From Solirubrobacter taibaiensis (GTDB lineage: Bacteria > Actinomycetota > Thermoleophilia > Solirubrobacterales > Solirubrobacteraceae): a stretch of 64,000 nt of DNA. Shown piece after piece: positions 31,750 to 40,308 of this stretch. Each line of letters starts with the position of its first letter. Position 1 is the first letter of the stretch. The stretch spans positions 124,001-188,000 of the forward strand of contig JAPDDQ010000008.1 of NCBI GenBank assembly GCA_027587225.1, written 5' to 3'. Both the position numbers and the translations under genes were made by a program. The notes under the pieces were generated by a model. The model was not told where the DNA came from. It did no database searches and worked only from the letters and a program-made list of their open reading frames with translations.

Positions 31750-33177
31750 ATGCAGAGGCCTGACGCGACGGTGATCGGACTTGTCGGCGGGACCGGCGAC
31801 CTCGCGCGACGGATGGTGATCCCCGGGTGCTTTCACCTCATGGTGGCGGGACTGCTCCCGGATCAGTGCCGGATCGTCGGGCTGGCGCTCGACGAGCTCG
31901 ACGACGACGGGTTCAGGGAGATCGTCCGGCAGTCGCTGGACGAGCACGCGCGGATTCCCGTCGAGGACGCGGCGTGGGAGCGGTTCTCCGCGATGGTGTC
32001 GTTCGCGCACGCTCACGCGGCGAGCGACTACGCCAAGGCCTTCGCGGTGGCGGAGCAGGCGCTCGGCGGCTCGCCGCGGCGGGTGTTCCATCTCGCGGTG
32101 CCGCCCTCGGCGGCCGCTTCGGTCGTGCAGACGATCCACGACGCGGGCCTCGCCGACGCGGAGCGCACGCGAGTGGTGCTGGAGAAGCCGTTCGGCACCG
32201 ATCTCGACTCGGCGCGGTCGCTCAATGCCCGGCTGCATGAGCTGCTGAGCGAGCTCCAGATCTTCAGGATCGACCACTTCCTCGGCAAGGAAGGGCTCCA
32301 GAACATCCTTGCGCTGCGGTTCGCCAACGCCTTCATCGAGCCGGTGTTCAATCGCGACCACGTCGACTCGATCCAGATCGACGTGCCCGAGCAGCTGACG
32401 ATCGTCGGACGGGCCAGCTTCTATGAGCAGACCGGCTGCCTGAAGGACATGGTCACGACGCACCTGCTGCAGGTGCTCGGGTTCGTCGCGATGGAGCCGC
32501 CGGTCTCGCTGGCACCCGAGCCGCTGCGCGATCGCACCGGTGACGTCTTCCGCTCGCTGAAGCCGATCGACCCTGCCGACGTGATCTACGGCCAATACGA
32601 CGGTTACCGCGACGAGCCGGGGGTGGCGCCGGACTCGCACGTGGAGACGTTCGTCGCCGCGCGGGTGGAGATCGACTCGTGGCGGTGGGCGGGCGTGCCG
32701 ATCTTCCTGCGCACCGGTAAGGCGATGGCGGTGTCGAGCGAGACCGTGACCATTGTCTTCAAGGAGCCGCCGATGCAGCTCTTCGAACACGCTTCCAAGG
32801 TCCGTGACGCCCGCAACGCCCTGCGGTTCGAGCTCAACGACCCACCCGGGATCACGCTCGAGTTCCTCGGCAAGCAGCCGGGCCCGCACCTCACCGTCGA
32901 GGAGTCAGAGCTCGACCTCGGGCTCCGCCCCGCCGACCGCGACAAGCTGCTCGCCCCGTATGAGCGCCTGTTCCACGACGCGCTGATCGGCGATCAGACC
33001 CTGTTCACGCGTGCGGACGGCGTGGAGCGCGTGTGGGAGGTCGCTGCGCCACTGCTCGCCCACCCGCCGGCGCCGCAGCCGTACCCGCAAGGCAGTTGGG
33101 GACCCGCCGCCGCCCAGCGCCTCGTCGGGCGCCGCGGCTGGGAGCTCTCGGCGCGTCACTCCGCCGCGGCGAGCTGA
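31750..33177 (+). CDS. zwf: Glucose-6-phosphate 1-dehydrogenase
   Basis: A 475-residue enzyme of the oxidative pentose phosphate pathway, oxidising glucose 6-phosphate with NAD(P). It has the Rossmann motif GLVGGTGDLARRMVIPG (here GGTGDLA rather than the common GASGDLA), VVLEKPFGTDLDSAR, the signature RIDHFLGKEGLQN with the catalytic His-Asp pair, and RNALRFELNDPPG in the C-terminal domain. ATG 31750 is chosen because the nearer ATG at 31746 runs into a stop after four codons, and homology begins at residue 7. The frame remains open far upstream but resembles nothing there. The 3' end overlaps the next gene by 22 bp. Confidence 0.93.
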   Translation: MQRPDATVIGLVGGTGDLARRMVIPGCFHLMVAGLLPDQCRIVGLALDELDDDGFREIVRQSLDEHARIPVEDAAWERFSAMVSFAHAHAASDYAKAFAVAEQALGGSPRRVFHLAVPPSAAASVVQTIHDAGLADAERTRVVLEKPFGTDLDSARSLNARLHELLSELQIFRIDHFLGKEGLQNILALRFANAFIEPVFNRDHVDSIQIDVPEQLTIVGRASFYEQTGCLKDMVTTHLLQVLGFVAMEPPVSLAPEPLRDRTGDVFRSLKPIDPADVIYGQYDGYRDEPGVAPDSHVETFVAARVEIDSWRWAGVPIFLRTGKAMAVSSETVTIVFKEPPMQLFEHASKVRDARNALRFELNDPPGITLEFLGKQPGPHLTVEESELDLGLRPADRDKLLAPYERLFHDALIGDQTLFTRADGVERVWEVAAPLLAHPPAPQPYPQGSWGPAAAQRLVGRRGWELSARHSAAAS

Positions 33178-33545
33178 AATTCGCCGCGGTCGAGCGCTTC
33201 GGGGTCGATGGTGACCGACTCGACGCGGCCGTCCGGGTGGACGAGGAGCCAGGTGAACGGGTTCGGGGACTCGTCGGTGACCAGCCCTCGCAGCCCGAGC
33301 GAGCGGCTGACGGAGCTGACGAGGTCGCTGGGGGTCTCGCCGCGCACGTAGAGCGAGACACCGGTCGGGAACTCGCCGTCGAGGTCGTCGAGCTGGGCGG
33401 TCACGCGCGCGTCGGTGATCTCGCCGATGTCGCCGATGATCTCGATGCCGGCCTCTGGGAGCGACAGCGCGTCGGCCAAAGCGGCCCGCAGCTCTCCGGG
33501 CTCGACCGGCCCGGAGAGCAGGAAGTCGATCCCGTCACCACTCAT
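33156..33545 (-). CDS. Hypothetical protein, 129 residues
   Basis: A small acidic protein beginning MSGDGIDFLLSGPVEPGELR. It contains the segments GIEIIGDIGEITDARVTAQL and FPTGVSLYVRGETPSDLVSS, and ends FTWLLVHPDGRVESVTIDPE and ALDRGEFQLAAAE. The alternating strands and helices suggest a compact alpha/beta fold. No family recognised. It ends in overlap with zwf and lies 23 bp downstream of the GDPD gene on the same strand. Confidence 0.65.
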   Translation of the reverse strand: MSGDGIDFLLSGPVEPGELRAALADALSLPEAGIEIIGDIGEITDARVTAQLDDLDGEFPTGVSLYVRGETPSDLVSSVSRSLGLRGLVTDESPNPFTWLLVHPDGRVESVTIDPEALDRGEFQLAAAE

Positions 33546-33568
33546 CGTGCGAGTGTGACGGGTGTCGG

Positions 33569-35842
33569 TCAGCGGGCTCGGACGGTCACCGCTTTCGAGC
33601 GCGTGCCGCTCTTCAACGTGAGGACGACCTTCGGGGCCTTCCTCAACCGCTTGGCCGACTTGAGGCGGAACTTGGCCTTGCCGGTGCCCTCGACCGGCTT
33701 CGCGGACCTGGTGCCCTGGAGGCGGGCGGTGCCCTTGAACGTCGCGGCCGGGGCGATGGTCTTGATCGTGCAGGCGATCGAGCGGCCGTCGCTGGAGAGG
33801 TCGCACGTGACGCGCACGTCGAGGGTGTCGCCCTTCTCGCCCTTCGGACCCTGAGGGCCGATCGGGCCGGCGGGCCCGGAAGCGCCGATCGGGCCGGCGG
33901 GACCGGGCGCCCCGTCCGTCCCAGAAGGACCGGCGGGGCCGGCCGGGCCGGGCGGGCCCTGGATCGGCTCGCCGGGTGTGGACGGGCCGTCGCCGTCGAT
34001 CGCGCGCAAGGCCGTGGCGTCCTCGATCAAGCGCGCGGCGGCCGCTTCGCCGATCTCGGACTCGTGCGCGCGCACGAAGTCCAGGAGCCGCTTCCAGGAC
34101 TTCGACAGCGCCATCTCGAGCATGAGGACGCGCGCCGCGTTCGGGATGCCGCGGTGGGTGGCGATGAGGGAGGCGACGCCCGTGACGGACGGGGCGACCG
34201 TGAACCGCGCCTCCGCCGTGGCGGTCTCGCCGCCCGGGGCCGTCGACACCACCCGAACCACGTGCTCGCCGAGCGAGAGCGTGTCCGCGCGGACGGTGGC
34301 GCCTTCGGTCACGCCGGCACCATCGAGCGTGGCCACGACCGAGGAGTCGGACGTGTCGAACGCGAAGGTGACGACGTCGGCACGGGACAGCGTCGCGCCG
34401 TCGACCGGCGACTTGATGACCGCCTTGGGCGGGTTGGGCACGCCGCCCTGCTTGTAGCGCGCGTTCCAGCCCCAGAGCTCGCCGGGCTTGTTGGTGATGA
34501 TGCCGTCGACGCCGGCGTCACGGGCCTGCAGCCACACGTCCGGGTTGTCGATCGTGTACGGCATCACGGCGATGCCGGCGGCGTTCAGGTCGGCGACGAC
34601 CGAGCGCCGCGCGGCGAGCGCGTTCCAGTCCGGGTTGTAGGCCACGGCGTGCAGTCCACGCGCGACAGCGACGGGATCGGCATCCAGCGTCCCGCGCAGC
34701 AGGCCCAGCCGCAGGGCAGGCTCGATCGCGTAGGAGTCGCGTAGGACCTGCTCGTCGAAGCTCTGCAGCAGCACGCGCCCGACCAGCCCGCGCGACCGGA
34801 CCATGCCGATGATCGTCTCGAGCTCGGCGCGCGTCTCGGGCCCCTTGATCTCGAGCAGCAGGTCGGCGGCCATCCGCTCGACCTGATCCAACGAGGCGGC
34901 GAAGCGCGGCAGCGGCTCGCCGCGGTGCACGGGCGAGAACCACTCCCCGGCCTCCAACGTGTCCAGCACCGAGGACTGCAGGACGTTCAGCGCGCCGGTC
35001 CCCGCCGTCGTGCGATCGACGGTGTTGTCGTGGAGCACGTACGGCACGCCGTCGGCGCTCGTGCCGACGTCGATCTCGACCCAGTCGGCGCCGGCGCGTG
35101 AGCCGGCGTCCATGGCCACGACGGTGTTCTCGGGGGTGATCGAGGAGTAGCCGCGGTGGGCGACGATCGCGGGCGTCGCGACCCGGTCGTTCGGCCGGAC
35201 CAGCGACTCCGCCTCCAAGGGCGTCACCACGACGTCGTCGAAGGACACCGCCGCGCCGTTGACGACGAAGCCGAGCCGCCCGTCGGCCGAGCGCGTCACC
35301 ACCTTGGCCTCCTGCACCAACGTCCCGTCGAAGAACCAGCGCGTCTTGCGCCCGTAGACCTCGATCGCGACGCGCACGTCGCGCCCGACACCGGCCGCTC
35401 GGGGAGCGGGCGCCGTGACCGGGACGTTCCAGGCGTTCGCGGCCGTCCGTTGCGCGATCTCGGTGCCGTTGGCGGCCGTCGTGTTCGAGCGCATCGCGGC
35501 GTGCCACCACGGCGGCGCCCCCGACGAAGGCATGTCCAGACCCAGAGCCGTCCAGCGCGTGCCGTCATTGTTCACGAGCGACTCGAAGCGCACGGTGGCC
35601 TCGAAGCGGAAGTTCTCCAGCCGCGGCCCGAACGTCAGCCGCGAGATCTGCGCCGAGGACGTGGAGCGACCCACCAGGCGGCCGCCGCTCACCTCCCAGG
35701 TGCCCTCGCGGGCGGTCCACCCCGCTGGGAGCACGCCGGCGTCGAACTTCTCGTCGACGACAGGGTCGGCAGCGAGTGCGGACGAGGGCAAGGTCATGGC
35801 GACGGCAAGCGCAGCGAGCAGCGCGCGTGATGATGTTCTCAC
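33569..35842 (-). CDS. Secreted glycerophosphodiester phosphodiesterase with collagen-like tail
   Basis: A 757-residue secreted protein. It has a signal peptide ([20 protein letters not shown], cleavage near ALA-AD). Residues 30-205 form a concanavalin/LamG-like beta-sandwich ([33 protein letters not shown]). The GDPD domain covers about 225-455, with the catalytic pair in [20 protein letters not shown] and [18 protein letters not shown], ending [21 protein letters not shown] beta domain follows, then a Gly-X-Y run of about 15 triplets ([17 protein letters not shown]...), and a final basic beta segment. Collagen-like tails are unusual on this enzyme. It likely cleaves glycerophosphodiesters from lipids or teichoic-type polymers outside the cell. 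Confidence 0.9.
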   Translation of the reverse strand: MRTSSRALLAALAVAMTLPSSALAADPVVDEKFDAGVLPAGWTAREGTWEVSGGRLVGRSTSSAQISRLTFGPRLENFRFEATVRFESLVNNDGTRWTALGLDMPSSGAPPWWHAAMRSNTTAANGTEIAQRTAANAWNVPVTAPAPRAAGVGRDVRVAIEVYGRKTRWFFDGTLVQEAKVVTRSADGRLGFVVNGAAVSFDDVVVTPLEAESLVRPNDRVATPAIVAHRGYSSITPENTVVAMDAGSRAGADWVEIDVGTSADGVPYVLHDNTVDRTTAGTGALNVLQSSVLDTLEAGEWFSPVHRGEPLPRFAASLDQVERMAADLLLEIKGPETRAELETIIGMVRSRGLVGRVLLQSFDEQVLRDSYAIEPALRLGLLRGTLDADPVAVARGLHAVAYNPDWNALAARRSVVADLNAAGIAVMPYTIDNPDVWLQARDAGVDGIITNKPGELWGWNARYKQGGVPNPPKAVIKSPVDGATLSRADVVTFAFDTSDSSVVATLDGAGVTEGATVRADTLSLGEHVVRVVSTAPGGETATAEARFTVAPSVTGVASLIATHRGIPNAARVLMLEMALSKSWKRLLDFVRAHESEIGEAAAARLIEDATALRAIDGDGPSTPGEPIQGPPGPAGPAGPSGTDGAPGPAGPIGASGPAGPIGPQGPKGEKGDTLDVRVTCDLSSDGRSIACTIKTIAPAATFKGTARLQGTRSAKPVEGTGKAKFRLKSAKRLRKAPKVVLTLKSGTRSKAVTVRAR

Positions 35843-35889
35843 GGCGGGCGAAACTAGCCACGCGCCACCCCGTACTCGTTACGGAATCG

Positions 35890-36723
35890 TCACTCGCCGG
35901 GGCAGAGCGCGTCCGGGTTGTCCGGATCGATCCAGACGTCGACCGTGCGGCCGACGGTGTAGCGCTTGAGGTGCCGCCAGCCGTAGCAGTGCTCGAACAC
36001 GATCTCGCGCCCTTCGACGGCGAAGTGCAGCATCACCACGGGTGAGCTGAACATCTCGCGGTTCGTCGCCTCGTGCCGCACCACCGTCCCGCGCGCCTTC
36101 CGCCCGGTGTCCTTGATGCGCTTGAGCTCGGCCATCTGCTGCTCGAAGTAGGACGGCGGGCCGGGCGGCGGAGGCGGCGGCGGCTTCTCGGCCTCGACCC
36201 GGCGCTCGATCTCCGCCAGCTCATCCTCCGAGCGCGCCTTGCCCGCGAGCGGGTTCGACAGCCGCTCCCACGTGCGGTCGTACAGGTTCGAGCGCTCCCC
36301 CACCCCGCGCCGGATGCGCGCCTCGCGCTCCCACGCGTGCTCGTGCGCGTCGTAGGCGCCGTCCCAATCGATCCACAGATCCGCGGGATCGGCGGGGTTG
36401 ACGAAGCACGGCACCGGCACGTCCTTCATCAGCCCGTACTGCGGCCGGACGCGGACCTTGTACCAGCGGTTGCCGCCGCCGACACCACCGCCGGCGGTCC
36501 ACGCCGGGCCGTCGCGCTCCTCCTGCACCTCGTACGGCTCACGGCCGGCGATCTCGATCCGCCAGCGCGCCTTCACCGCGAACGACGTCTCGATCTCCGG
36601 CGCGCCGCCTTCCGCGGACGAGTAGTTGTGCGAGCGCACACGGCATTCGAGCGCGGTCGCGCGCGCCGGAAGCCACCCGCGCGGTGCGCGGCGCAGCAGG
36701 CCGGGTCCCATCTCGAAGCCCAT
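35890..36723 (-). CDS. Hypothetical protein, DUF3592-like C-terminus
   Basis: A 277-residue protein with no signal peptide. Two copies of a similar beta-rich unit seem present. The first, around residues 25-110, has CRVRSHNYSSAEGGAPEIET and ends CFVNPADPADLWIDWD. The second, around 205-277, has ARGTVVRHEATNREMFSSPV and ends VDVWIDPDNPDALCPG. The ending pattern (V-x-V-x-hydrophobic-D-P-x-x-P) is like that of DUF3592 proteins. A charged helix and a run of prolines separate the units. ATG 36723 lies 26 bp from the divergent gene at 36750. Role unknown. Confidence 0.65.
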   Translation of the reverse strand: MGFEMGPGLLRRAPRGWLPARATALECRVRSHNYSSAEGGAPEIETSFAVKARWRIEIAGREPYEVQEERDGPAWTAGGGVGGGNRWYKVRVRPQYGLMKDVPVPCFVNPADPADLWIDWDGAYDAHEHAWEREARIRRGVGERSNLYDRTWERLSNPLAGKARSEDELAEIERRVEAEKPPPPPPPGPPSYFEQQMAELKRIKDTGRKARGTVVRHEATNREMFSSPVVMLHFAVEGREIVFEHCYGWRHLKRYTVGRTVDVWIDPDNPDALCPGE

Positions 36724-36749
36724 CGGTCCGAGAACGTACCTTTCACGAG

Positions 36750-37433
36750 ATGGCGCCACAACCTGCGCGGGCGGGAACGCCCAGCATCACGCTCACGTGG
36801 TTCATCGCGCCCAGCCGATGGGCACCGGAGACCCTCCTGCCGCTCCTTGGCGCCTTCGCCCCGGAGGCGCTGCCGCTGGACTACGCGGACTTCGGCACCG
36901 GCTCGCACTGGTGGCACGGGCAGGACGGGCAAGGCTCCTGGGACGAGCCCGGCTACGCGAGGGTGCACCACTTCAGCCCGCAGGACGCCGCGGAGGTCGG
37001 CGTCGAGTCCGTCACGTTCGACGCGCACGACGTCGGCCAGCTGCAGGTCATCCTGGGTGAGGCCTCGATCGACCGCGCCGCCGCGCTGTTCGACGCGGCG
37101 AGTCCGGCGCTCGGAGCGTTCTTCGCCGCCGGGCAACGCTGGGAACGAAACCACGAGCCCGAGCACTTCCTCAACGGCGTGCGCTGGCAGGGCCTTCCGC
37201 CGATGGCGATGTGGCGCGCGTGGTTCGGCCCGCCCTACCTCGAGCTGGTGGAGCCGCACATCGCCGGCGATCGTCACCCCGCGGGGCTGCTCGTGCGCGA
37301 CCCGACCGAGTGGACGCTGCCGCCGGAGCTCACGTACACGCCGCGCCCGCCGATCCACCACGAAAACGGGGGCATCACGGTGGTTCCGGCCGTGGACGAA
37401 GACCGGGCATCGGTCATCCCTCCGATCGAATGA
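36750..37433 (+). CDS. Hypothetical protein, 227 residues
   Basis: A soluble protein beginning MAPQPARAGTPSITLTWFIA and rich in Trp, Pro and His. Notable segments are GSHWWHGQDGQGSWDEPGYA, VESVTFDAHDVGQLQVILGE and GLPPMAMWRAWFGPPYLELV. Its end is RPPIHHENGGITVVPAVDED. No signal peptide or membrane span. I do not recognise a family; the WFGPPYLELV segment looks conserved in style, as in immunity-type or toxin-linked hypotheticals, but that is weak. It precedes the riboswitch-controlled subtilase by 190 bp. Confidence 0.6.
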   Translation: MAPQPARAGTPSITLTWFIAPSRWAPETLLPLLGAFAPEALPLDYADFGTGSHWWHGQDGQGSWDEPGYARVHHFSPQDAAEVGVESVTFDAHDVGQLQVILGEASIDRAAALFDAASPALGAFFAAGQRWERNHEPEHFLNGVRWQGLPPMAMWRAWFGPPYLELVEPHIAGDRHPAGLLVRDPTEWTLPPELTYTPRPPIHHENGGITVVPAVDEDRASVIPPIE

Positions 37434-37496
37434 ATCGTACGAGCGTCCATCCGGTCTAAACCCCAAGGGCCTACCTGTCGAAAACCTGACCAACAG

Positions 37497-37573
37497 GGTC
37501 GATAACGGCAAACTCGTCGCGAGGCGAGGACGCAAAGCTAGAGGTCTCCACGGAAAGGAGATAGCTCGGCCGC
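37497..37573 (+). ncRNA. Cyclic di-GMP-I (GEMM) riboswitch aptamer
   Basis: The conserved core of the class I c-di-GMP riboswitch is visible in order: GGCAAAC, a P2 hairpin CTCGTC-GCGA-GGCGAG with a GNRA tetraloop, GGACGCAAAGCTAGAGG, the P3 arm TCTCC-ACGGAAA-GGAGA, and TAGCTCGG. The outer P1 helix pairs GGTCG with CGGCC. Downstream, TTCCAA/TTGGAA (37579-37600) forms a possible expression-platform stem before a hairpin that carries the ribosome site. It is placed to control the subtilase at 37623. The window also encodes a GGDEF-EAL enzyme that could set c-di-GMP levels. Confidence 0.85.
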
Positions 37574-37602
37574 CGGCTTTCCAAGGATTTGATTTTGGAA
37601 GT

Positions 37603-37618
37603 GGCACAAGGAGGTGCC
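37603..37618 (+). promoter_or_regulatory. Hairpin presenting the subtilase ribosome-binding site
   Basis: GGCACAAGGAGGTGCC forms a 5-bp stem (GGCAC/GTGCC) with AAGGAG in the loop, 4 nt before ATG 37623. The same structure precedes the second subtilase at 54572. The AGGAGG also rules out the GTG at 37614 as start because it overlaps that motif. Confidence 0.6.
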
Positions 37619-37622
37619 CTGC

Positions 37623-39347
37623 ATGTTCCCCAACACGAAGTTCCGCCGGAGTGGCCGGTTGACCGTTGCCGTAGTGGCCGCGGTCGTGCCGTTCGCTCTC
37701 GCCGGACCAGTGGCCAACGCCGCACCGAACGCGCAGTCACGCCTCGCGACGGCTGCGTCCAAGACGCCGAACAAGACGGTCGAAGCGATCGTCCAGTTCA
37801 AGCCGTCCTTCAGCGAGAAGGCCGCGAAGCGGGTCGTCAAGGCTCACGGCGGCAAGGTCACGGGCCAGGTCCCGTTCATCCACGGTCTCGTCGTCAAGCT
37901 GCCGGCCAAGCAGGCCAAGCTGCTCGCGAACGAGTCCAAGGTCGTCGGGCTCACGCTCAACAGCAAGGTGCACAGCACCGGCCTGGACGCGAACCAGCTC
38001 GCCACGAGCTACCCGAAGACCACGCGCGCCGACAAGCTGTGGCAGCGCGGCATCACGGGCGCCGGTATCGGCGTCGGCGTGATCGACACCGGCATCGCCG
38101 GTGACCAGCCCGACTTCAAGGACGCCGCGGGCAACTCTCGCGTCGTCGCCAACGTCATCACTTCCCCGGCCGCCGCCACGGCGGGCGACGGCTTCGGCCA
38201 CGGCACGCACGTCGCGGGCATCATCGCCGGCGACTCCAACAACCGCGCCGCGGGCGACCCGTTCAAGGGCAAGTACGTCGGCATGGCGCCGGGCGCGAAC
38301 CTGATCGCCATCAAGGCTTCCGACGACGCCGGCAACTCGACGGTGCTCGACGTGATCAACGGCATCGCGTTCGCCGTCGACCACAAGGCCACGTTCAACC
38401 TGCGCGTCCTGAACCTCTCGCTGGCCGCGGACACGCCGCAGTCCTACAAGACGGACCCGCTCGACGCGGCCGTCGAGTACGCCTGGCAGAAGGGCATCGT
38501 CGTGGTCGTCGCCTCGGGTAACCGTGGCAACGCGGCCGACGCGGTCCAGTACGCGCCGGCCAACGACCCGTTCGTCATCTCCGTCGGCGGTGTCGACGAG
38601 AGCGGCAACAGCGGCCGCGGCGTCCGCGCCGACTGGTCGAGCAACGGCGTCACCCAGGACGGGATCTCCAAGCCGGAGGTCGTCGCCCCGGGCGCCCACA
38701 TGGTGTCCGTGCTCGCCCCGAGCAGCGCGTTCATGGCCCTGTGCCCGAACTGCTCGATCGGTGGCCAGTACTTCAAGGCCGGCGGCACGTCGATGGCGGC
38801 CCCGGTCGTCTCCGGCGCGGTCGCCCTGCTCCTGCAGGCCCGCCCGACCCTGACCCCGAACCAGGTCAAGGCGCTGTTGATGGGCACCGACAAGCCCGTC
38901 TCGGGCAACAAGCTCGGCACCGGCATGATCGACGTCGAACGCGCCCTTTACACGCCGACGAACGCGGTCCCGGCGGTCAACGTCAGGCTCATCCCGAACA
39001 TGCTGATCGAGTACGCCACCCGCGCCGGTGTCGACATCAGCCAGTGGACGCGCTCCACCTGGAGCTCGGCTCCCAGCCAGTACAGCTCCTCGTGGGCTCG
39101 CTCCACCTGGTCCTGCGGCACGTGCGCCGCGATGGGCGGCGCGATCGACCCGCAGCGTTCCACCTGGAGCCGCAGCACGTGGTCGAGTGCCGGCGAGGAC
39201 GCCAGCGCCGAGGCCGCGCAGTATGTGGAACTCGCCGAAGAAGCCGCGGAGACCGGGTCGCTCGACGCCCCGATCCCCACGGACGCCGAGGTCCCCGCCG
39301 AAGTCCCCGCCGAAGCCACCGCCGACGCTCCGGAGGCGGTCCAGTGA
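37623..39347 (+). CDS. Secreted subtilisin-family protease with Trp-rich tail (1)
   Basis: A 574-residue S8 peptidase. Signal peptide residues 1-33 (VAVVAAVVPFALAGPVANA), an inhibitor_I9-like propeptide at about 45-125 (TVEAIVQFKPSFSEKAAKRV), then the catalytic domain: Asp155 in GVIDTGIAG, His193 in GHGTHVAG, Asn in ASGNRGNA, Ser390 in GGTSMAAP. The tail is unusual: residues 474-521 contain repeats of R-S-T-W-S around a CGTC pair (QWTRSTWSS, WARSTWSCGTC, RSTWSRSTWSS), followed by an acidic Ala/Glu end. A c-di-GMP riboswitch and an SD hairpin lie upstream. It is paralogous to the protease at 54594. Confidence 0.93.
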   Translation: MFPNTKFRRSGRLTVAVVAAVVPFALAGPVANAAPNAQSRLATAASKTPNKTVEAIVQFKPSFSEKAAKRVVKAHGGKVTGQVPFIHGLVVKLPAKQAKLLANESKVVGLTLNSKVHSTGLDANQLATSYPKTTRADKLWQRGITGAGIGVGVIDTGIAGDQPDFKDAAGNSRVVANVITSPAAATAGDGFGHGTHVAGIIAGDSNNRAAGDPFKGKYVGMAPGANLIAIKASDDAGNSTVLDVINGIAFAVDHKATFNLRVLNLSLAADTPQSYKTDPLDAAVEYAWQKGIVVVVASGNRGNAADAVQYAPANDPFVISVGGVDESGNSGRGVRADWSSNGVTQDGISKPEVVAPGAHMVSVLAPSSAFMALCPNCSIGGQYFKAGGTSMAAPVVSGAVALLLQARPTLTPNQVKALLMGTDKPVSGNKLGTGMIDVERALYTPTNAVPAVNVRLIPNMLIEYATRAGVDISQWTRSTWSSAPSQYSSSWARSTWSCGTCAAMGGAIDPQRSTWSRSTWSSAGEDASAEAAQYVELAEEAAETGSLDAPIPTDAEVPAEVPAEATADAPEAVQ

Positions 39348-39394
39348 TCCGCACTCCGAACCGCGCCAGCTGGGGCCGCAAGCAGCGCCCCTAA
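39344..39394 (+). CDS. Micro-ORF overlapping the subtilase stop (16 residues)
   Basis: GTG overlaps the subtilase TGA (GTGA) and opens VIRTPNRASWGRKQRP before TAA. The second subtilase is followed by an equally placed GTGA micro-ORF ending RATWGGK. The shared RA(S/T)WG(R/G)K motif, the identical overlap and the paralogous context argue against chance. The RA(S/T)W unit also echoes the protease tail repeat. Product and role are unknown; it could instead be a C-terminal extension reached by frameshifting. Confidence 0.5.
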   Translation: MIRTPNRASWGRKQRP

Positions 39395-39458
39395 TTCATC
39401 GAAAGTCTTGGGGCGGGTGGCGCAAGCTGCCCGCCCCGAGCGCTATCGTCGCGCCACC

Positions 39459-39926
39459 ATGGCCGACGAGGACCGCGTCGACATCGAGCATCCCAACCGC
39501 CGCAAGGCGTCGTCGAAGCTCGCCCGTCTCGTGGTCATCGTGCTGCTGCTCGCTTCGGCGGCAGTCGTGCTGATCATCTCGCTCGGCGGCTGGGACACGC
39601 AGGAAGGCGCGAAGCCCATCCAGATCGTGTTCATCGCCGTCTACGTCATCTTCGCGCTGTTCGTCGCGCGCTGGAGCCGCGGCGTGTTGCCGATGATCGC
39701 GGCGCTCGCGGTCATCCTCGGCATCTTCGGCGCGGTGGCCGCGCCCGCTTGGTTCGACCGCGACAAGGACGGTTTCACCGACCCGGCGATCTCCTCTGGC
39801 GTGCTCGGGCTCGTCTGCGTGCTGCTCGTGTTGCTGCAGATCGCGTTGTTTCTGAGCGCGATGATCGGCTTCCGCCAGGGGTGGAATGTCGAAGTCGAGC
39901 GCCGGCGTGAGCCGGCGCCCGCCTAG
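39459..39926 (+). CDS. Four-helix membrane protein, function unknown
   Basis: A 155-residue protein with four hydrophobic segments: LVVIVLLLASAAVVLIISLG, IQIVFIAVYVIFALFVA, VLPMIAALAVILGIFGAVAA and LGLVCVLLVLLQIALFLSAM. The N-terminus is polar (MADEDRVDIEHPNRRKASSK), and FDRDKDGFTDP between helices 3 and 4 looks like a small acidic, possibly calcium-binding loop. It ends 17 bp before a tRNA-Leu gene. No family recognised. Confidence 0.75.
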   Translation: MADEDRVDIEHPNRRKASSKLARLVVIVLLLASAAVVLIISLGGWDTQEGAKPIQIVFIAVYVIFALFVARWSRGVLPMIAALAVILGIFGAVAAPAWFDRDKDGFTDPAISSGVLGLVCVLLVLLQIALFLSAMIGFRQGWNVEVERRREPAPA

Positions 39927-39943
39927 AATCAATCGCCGCGCCC

Positions 39944-40026
39944 GCCCGGGTGGCGGAATGGCAGACGCGGAGGTCTCAAAAACCTCTGTCCGAAAGGGCG
40001 TGCGGGTTCGAATCCCGCCCCGGGCA
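39944..40026 (+). tRNA. tRNA-Leu (anticodon CAA)
   Basis: An 83-nt class II tRNA. The acceptor stem is GCCCGGG with CCCGGGC, and the anticodon arm is GAGGT-CTCAAAA-ACCTC with CAA. The variable arm TGTCCGAAAGGGCG is followed by T-arm GCGGG-TTCGAAT-CCCGC. Discriminator A. Confidence 0.93.
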
Positions 40027-40035
40027 TCAGTTGAC

Positions 40036-40278
40036 TTAGAGCGGCATCTTGCCGCGGCCCTTGCGGCCCGCGGAGCCGGACTTGCCGACCATCTTGCTGG
40101 ACGAGCTGAACGGCTTGCTCAGCCAATGGCCGAGCTTGCCGGGGGCCTTACTGGCACCGCGGCTGCCGAGCCCGAACGCCTTCTGGGACCCCTGCTGCGG
40201 ATGCCGCGACAGCTTGGGGAACAGGAAGGCGAGAATCAGGATCACTACACAGAGTGCGATAACGCCGGCGATGAGCAT
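40036..40278 (-). CDS. Small single-span membrane protein
   Basis: An 80-residue protein. One N-terminal helix (MLIAGVIALCVVILILAFLF) is followed by a basic, Ser/Lys/Gly-rich cytosolic tail (LSRHPQQGSQKAFGLGSRGA, then SSSSKMVGKSGSAGRKGRGK). This layout fits small hypothetical actinobacterial proteins of the DUF6411 type, a tentative match. A positively charged tail on a membrane anchor could bind nucleic acid or acidic lipid head groups. It lies between tRNA-Leu and suhB. Confidence 0.65.
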   Translation of the reverse strand: MLIAGVIALCVVILILAFLFPKLSRHPQQGSQKAFGLGSRGASKAPGKLGHWLSKPFSSSSKMVGKSGSAGRKGRGKMPL

Positions 40279-40308
40279 GGGTTTGCCATACCCAACACCG
40301 GCGCGATT

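Noticed and set aside
37614..37622. GTG at 37614 as the start of subtilase 1
   Set aside because: It overlaps the AGGAGG ribosome site itself; ATG 37623 is correctly spaced.
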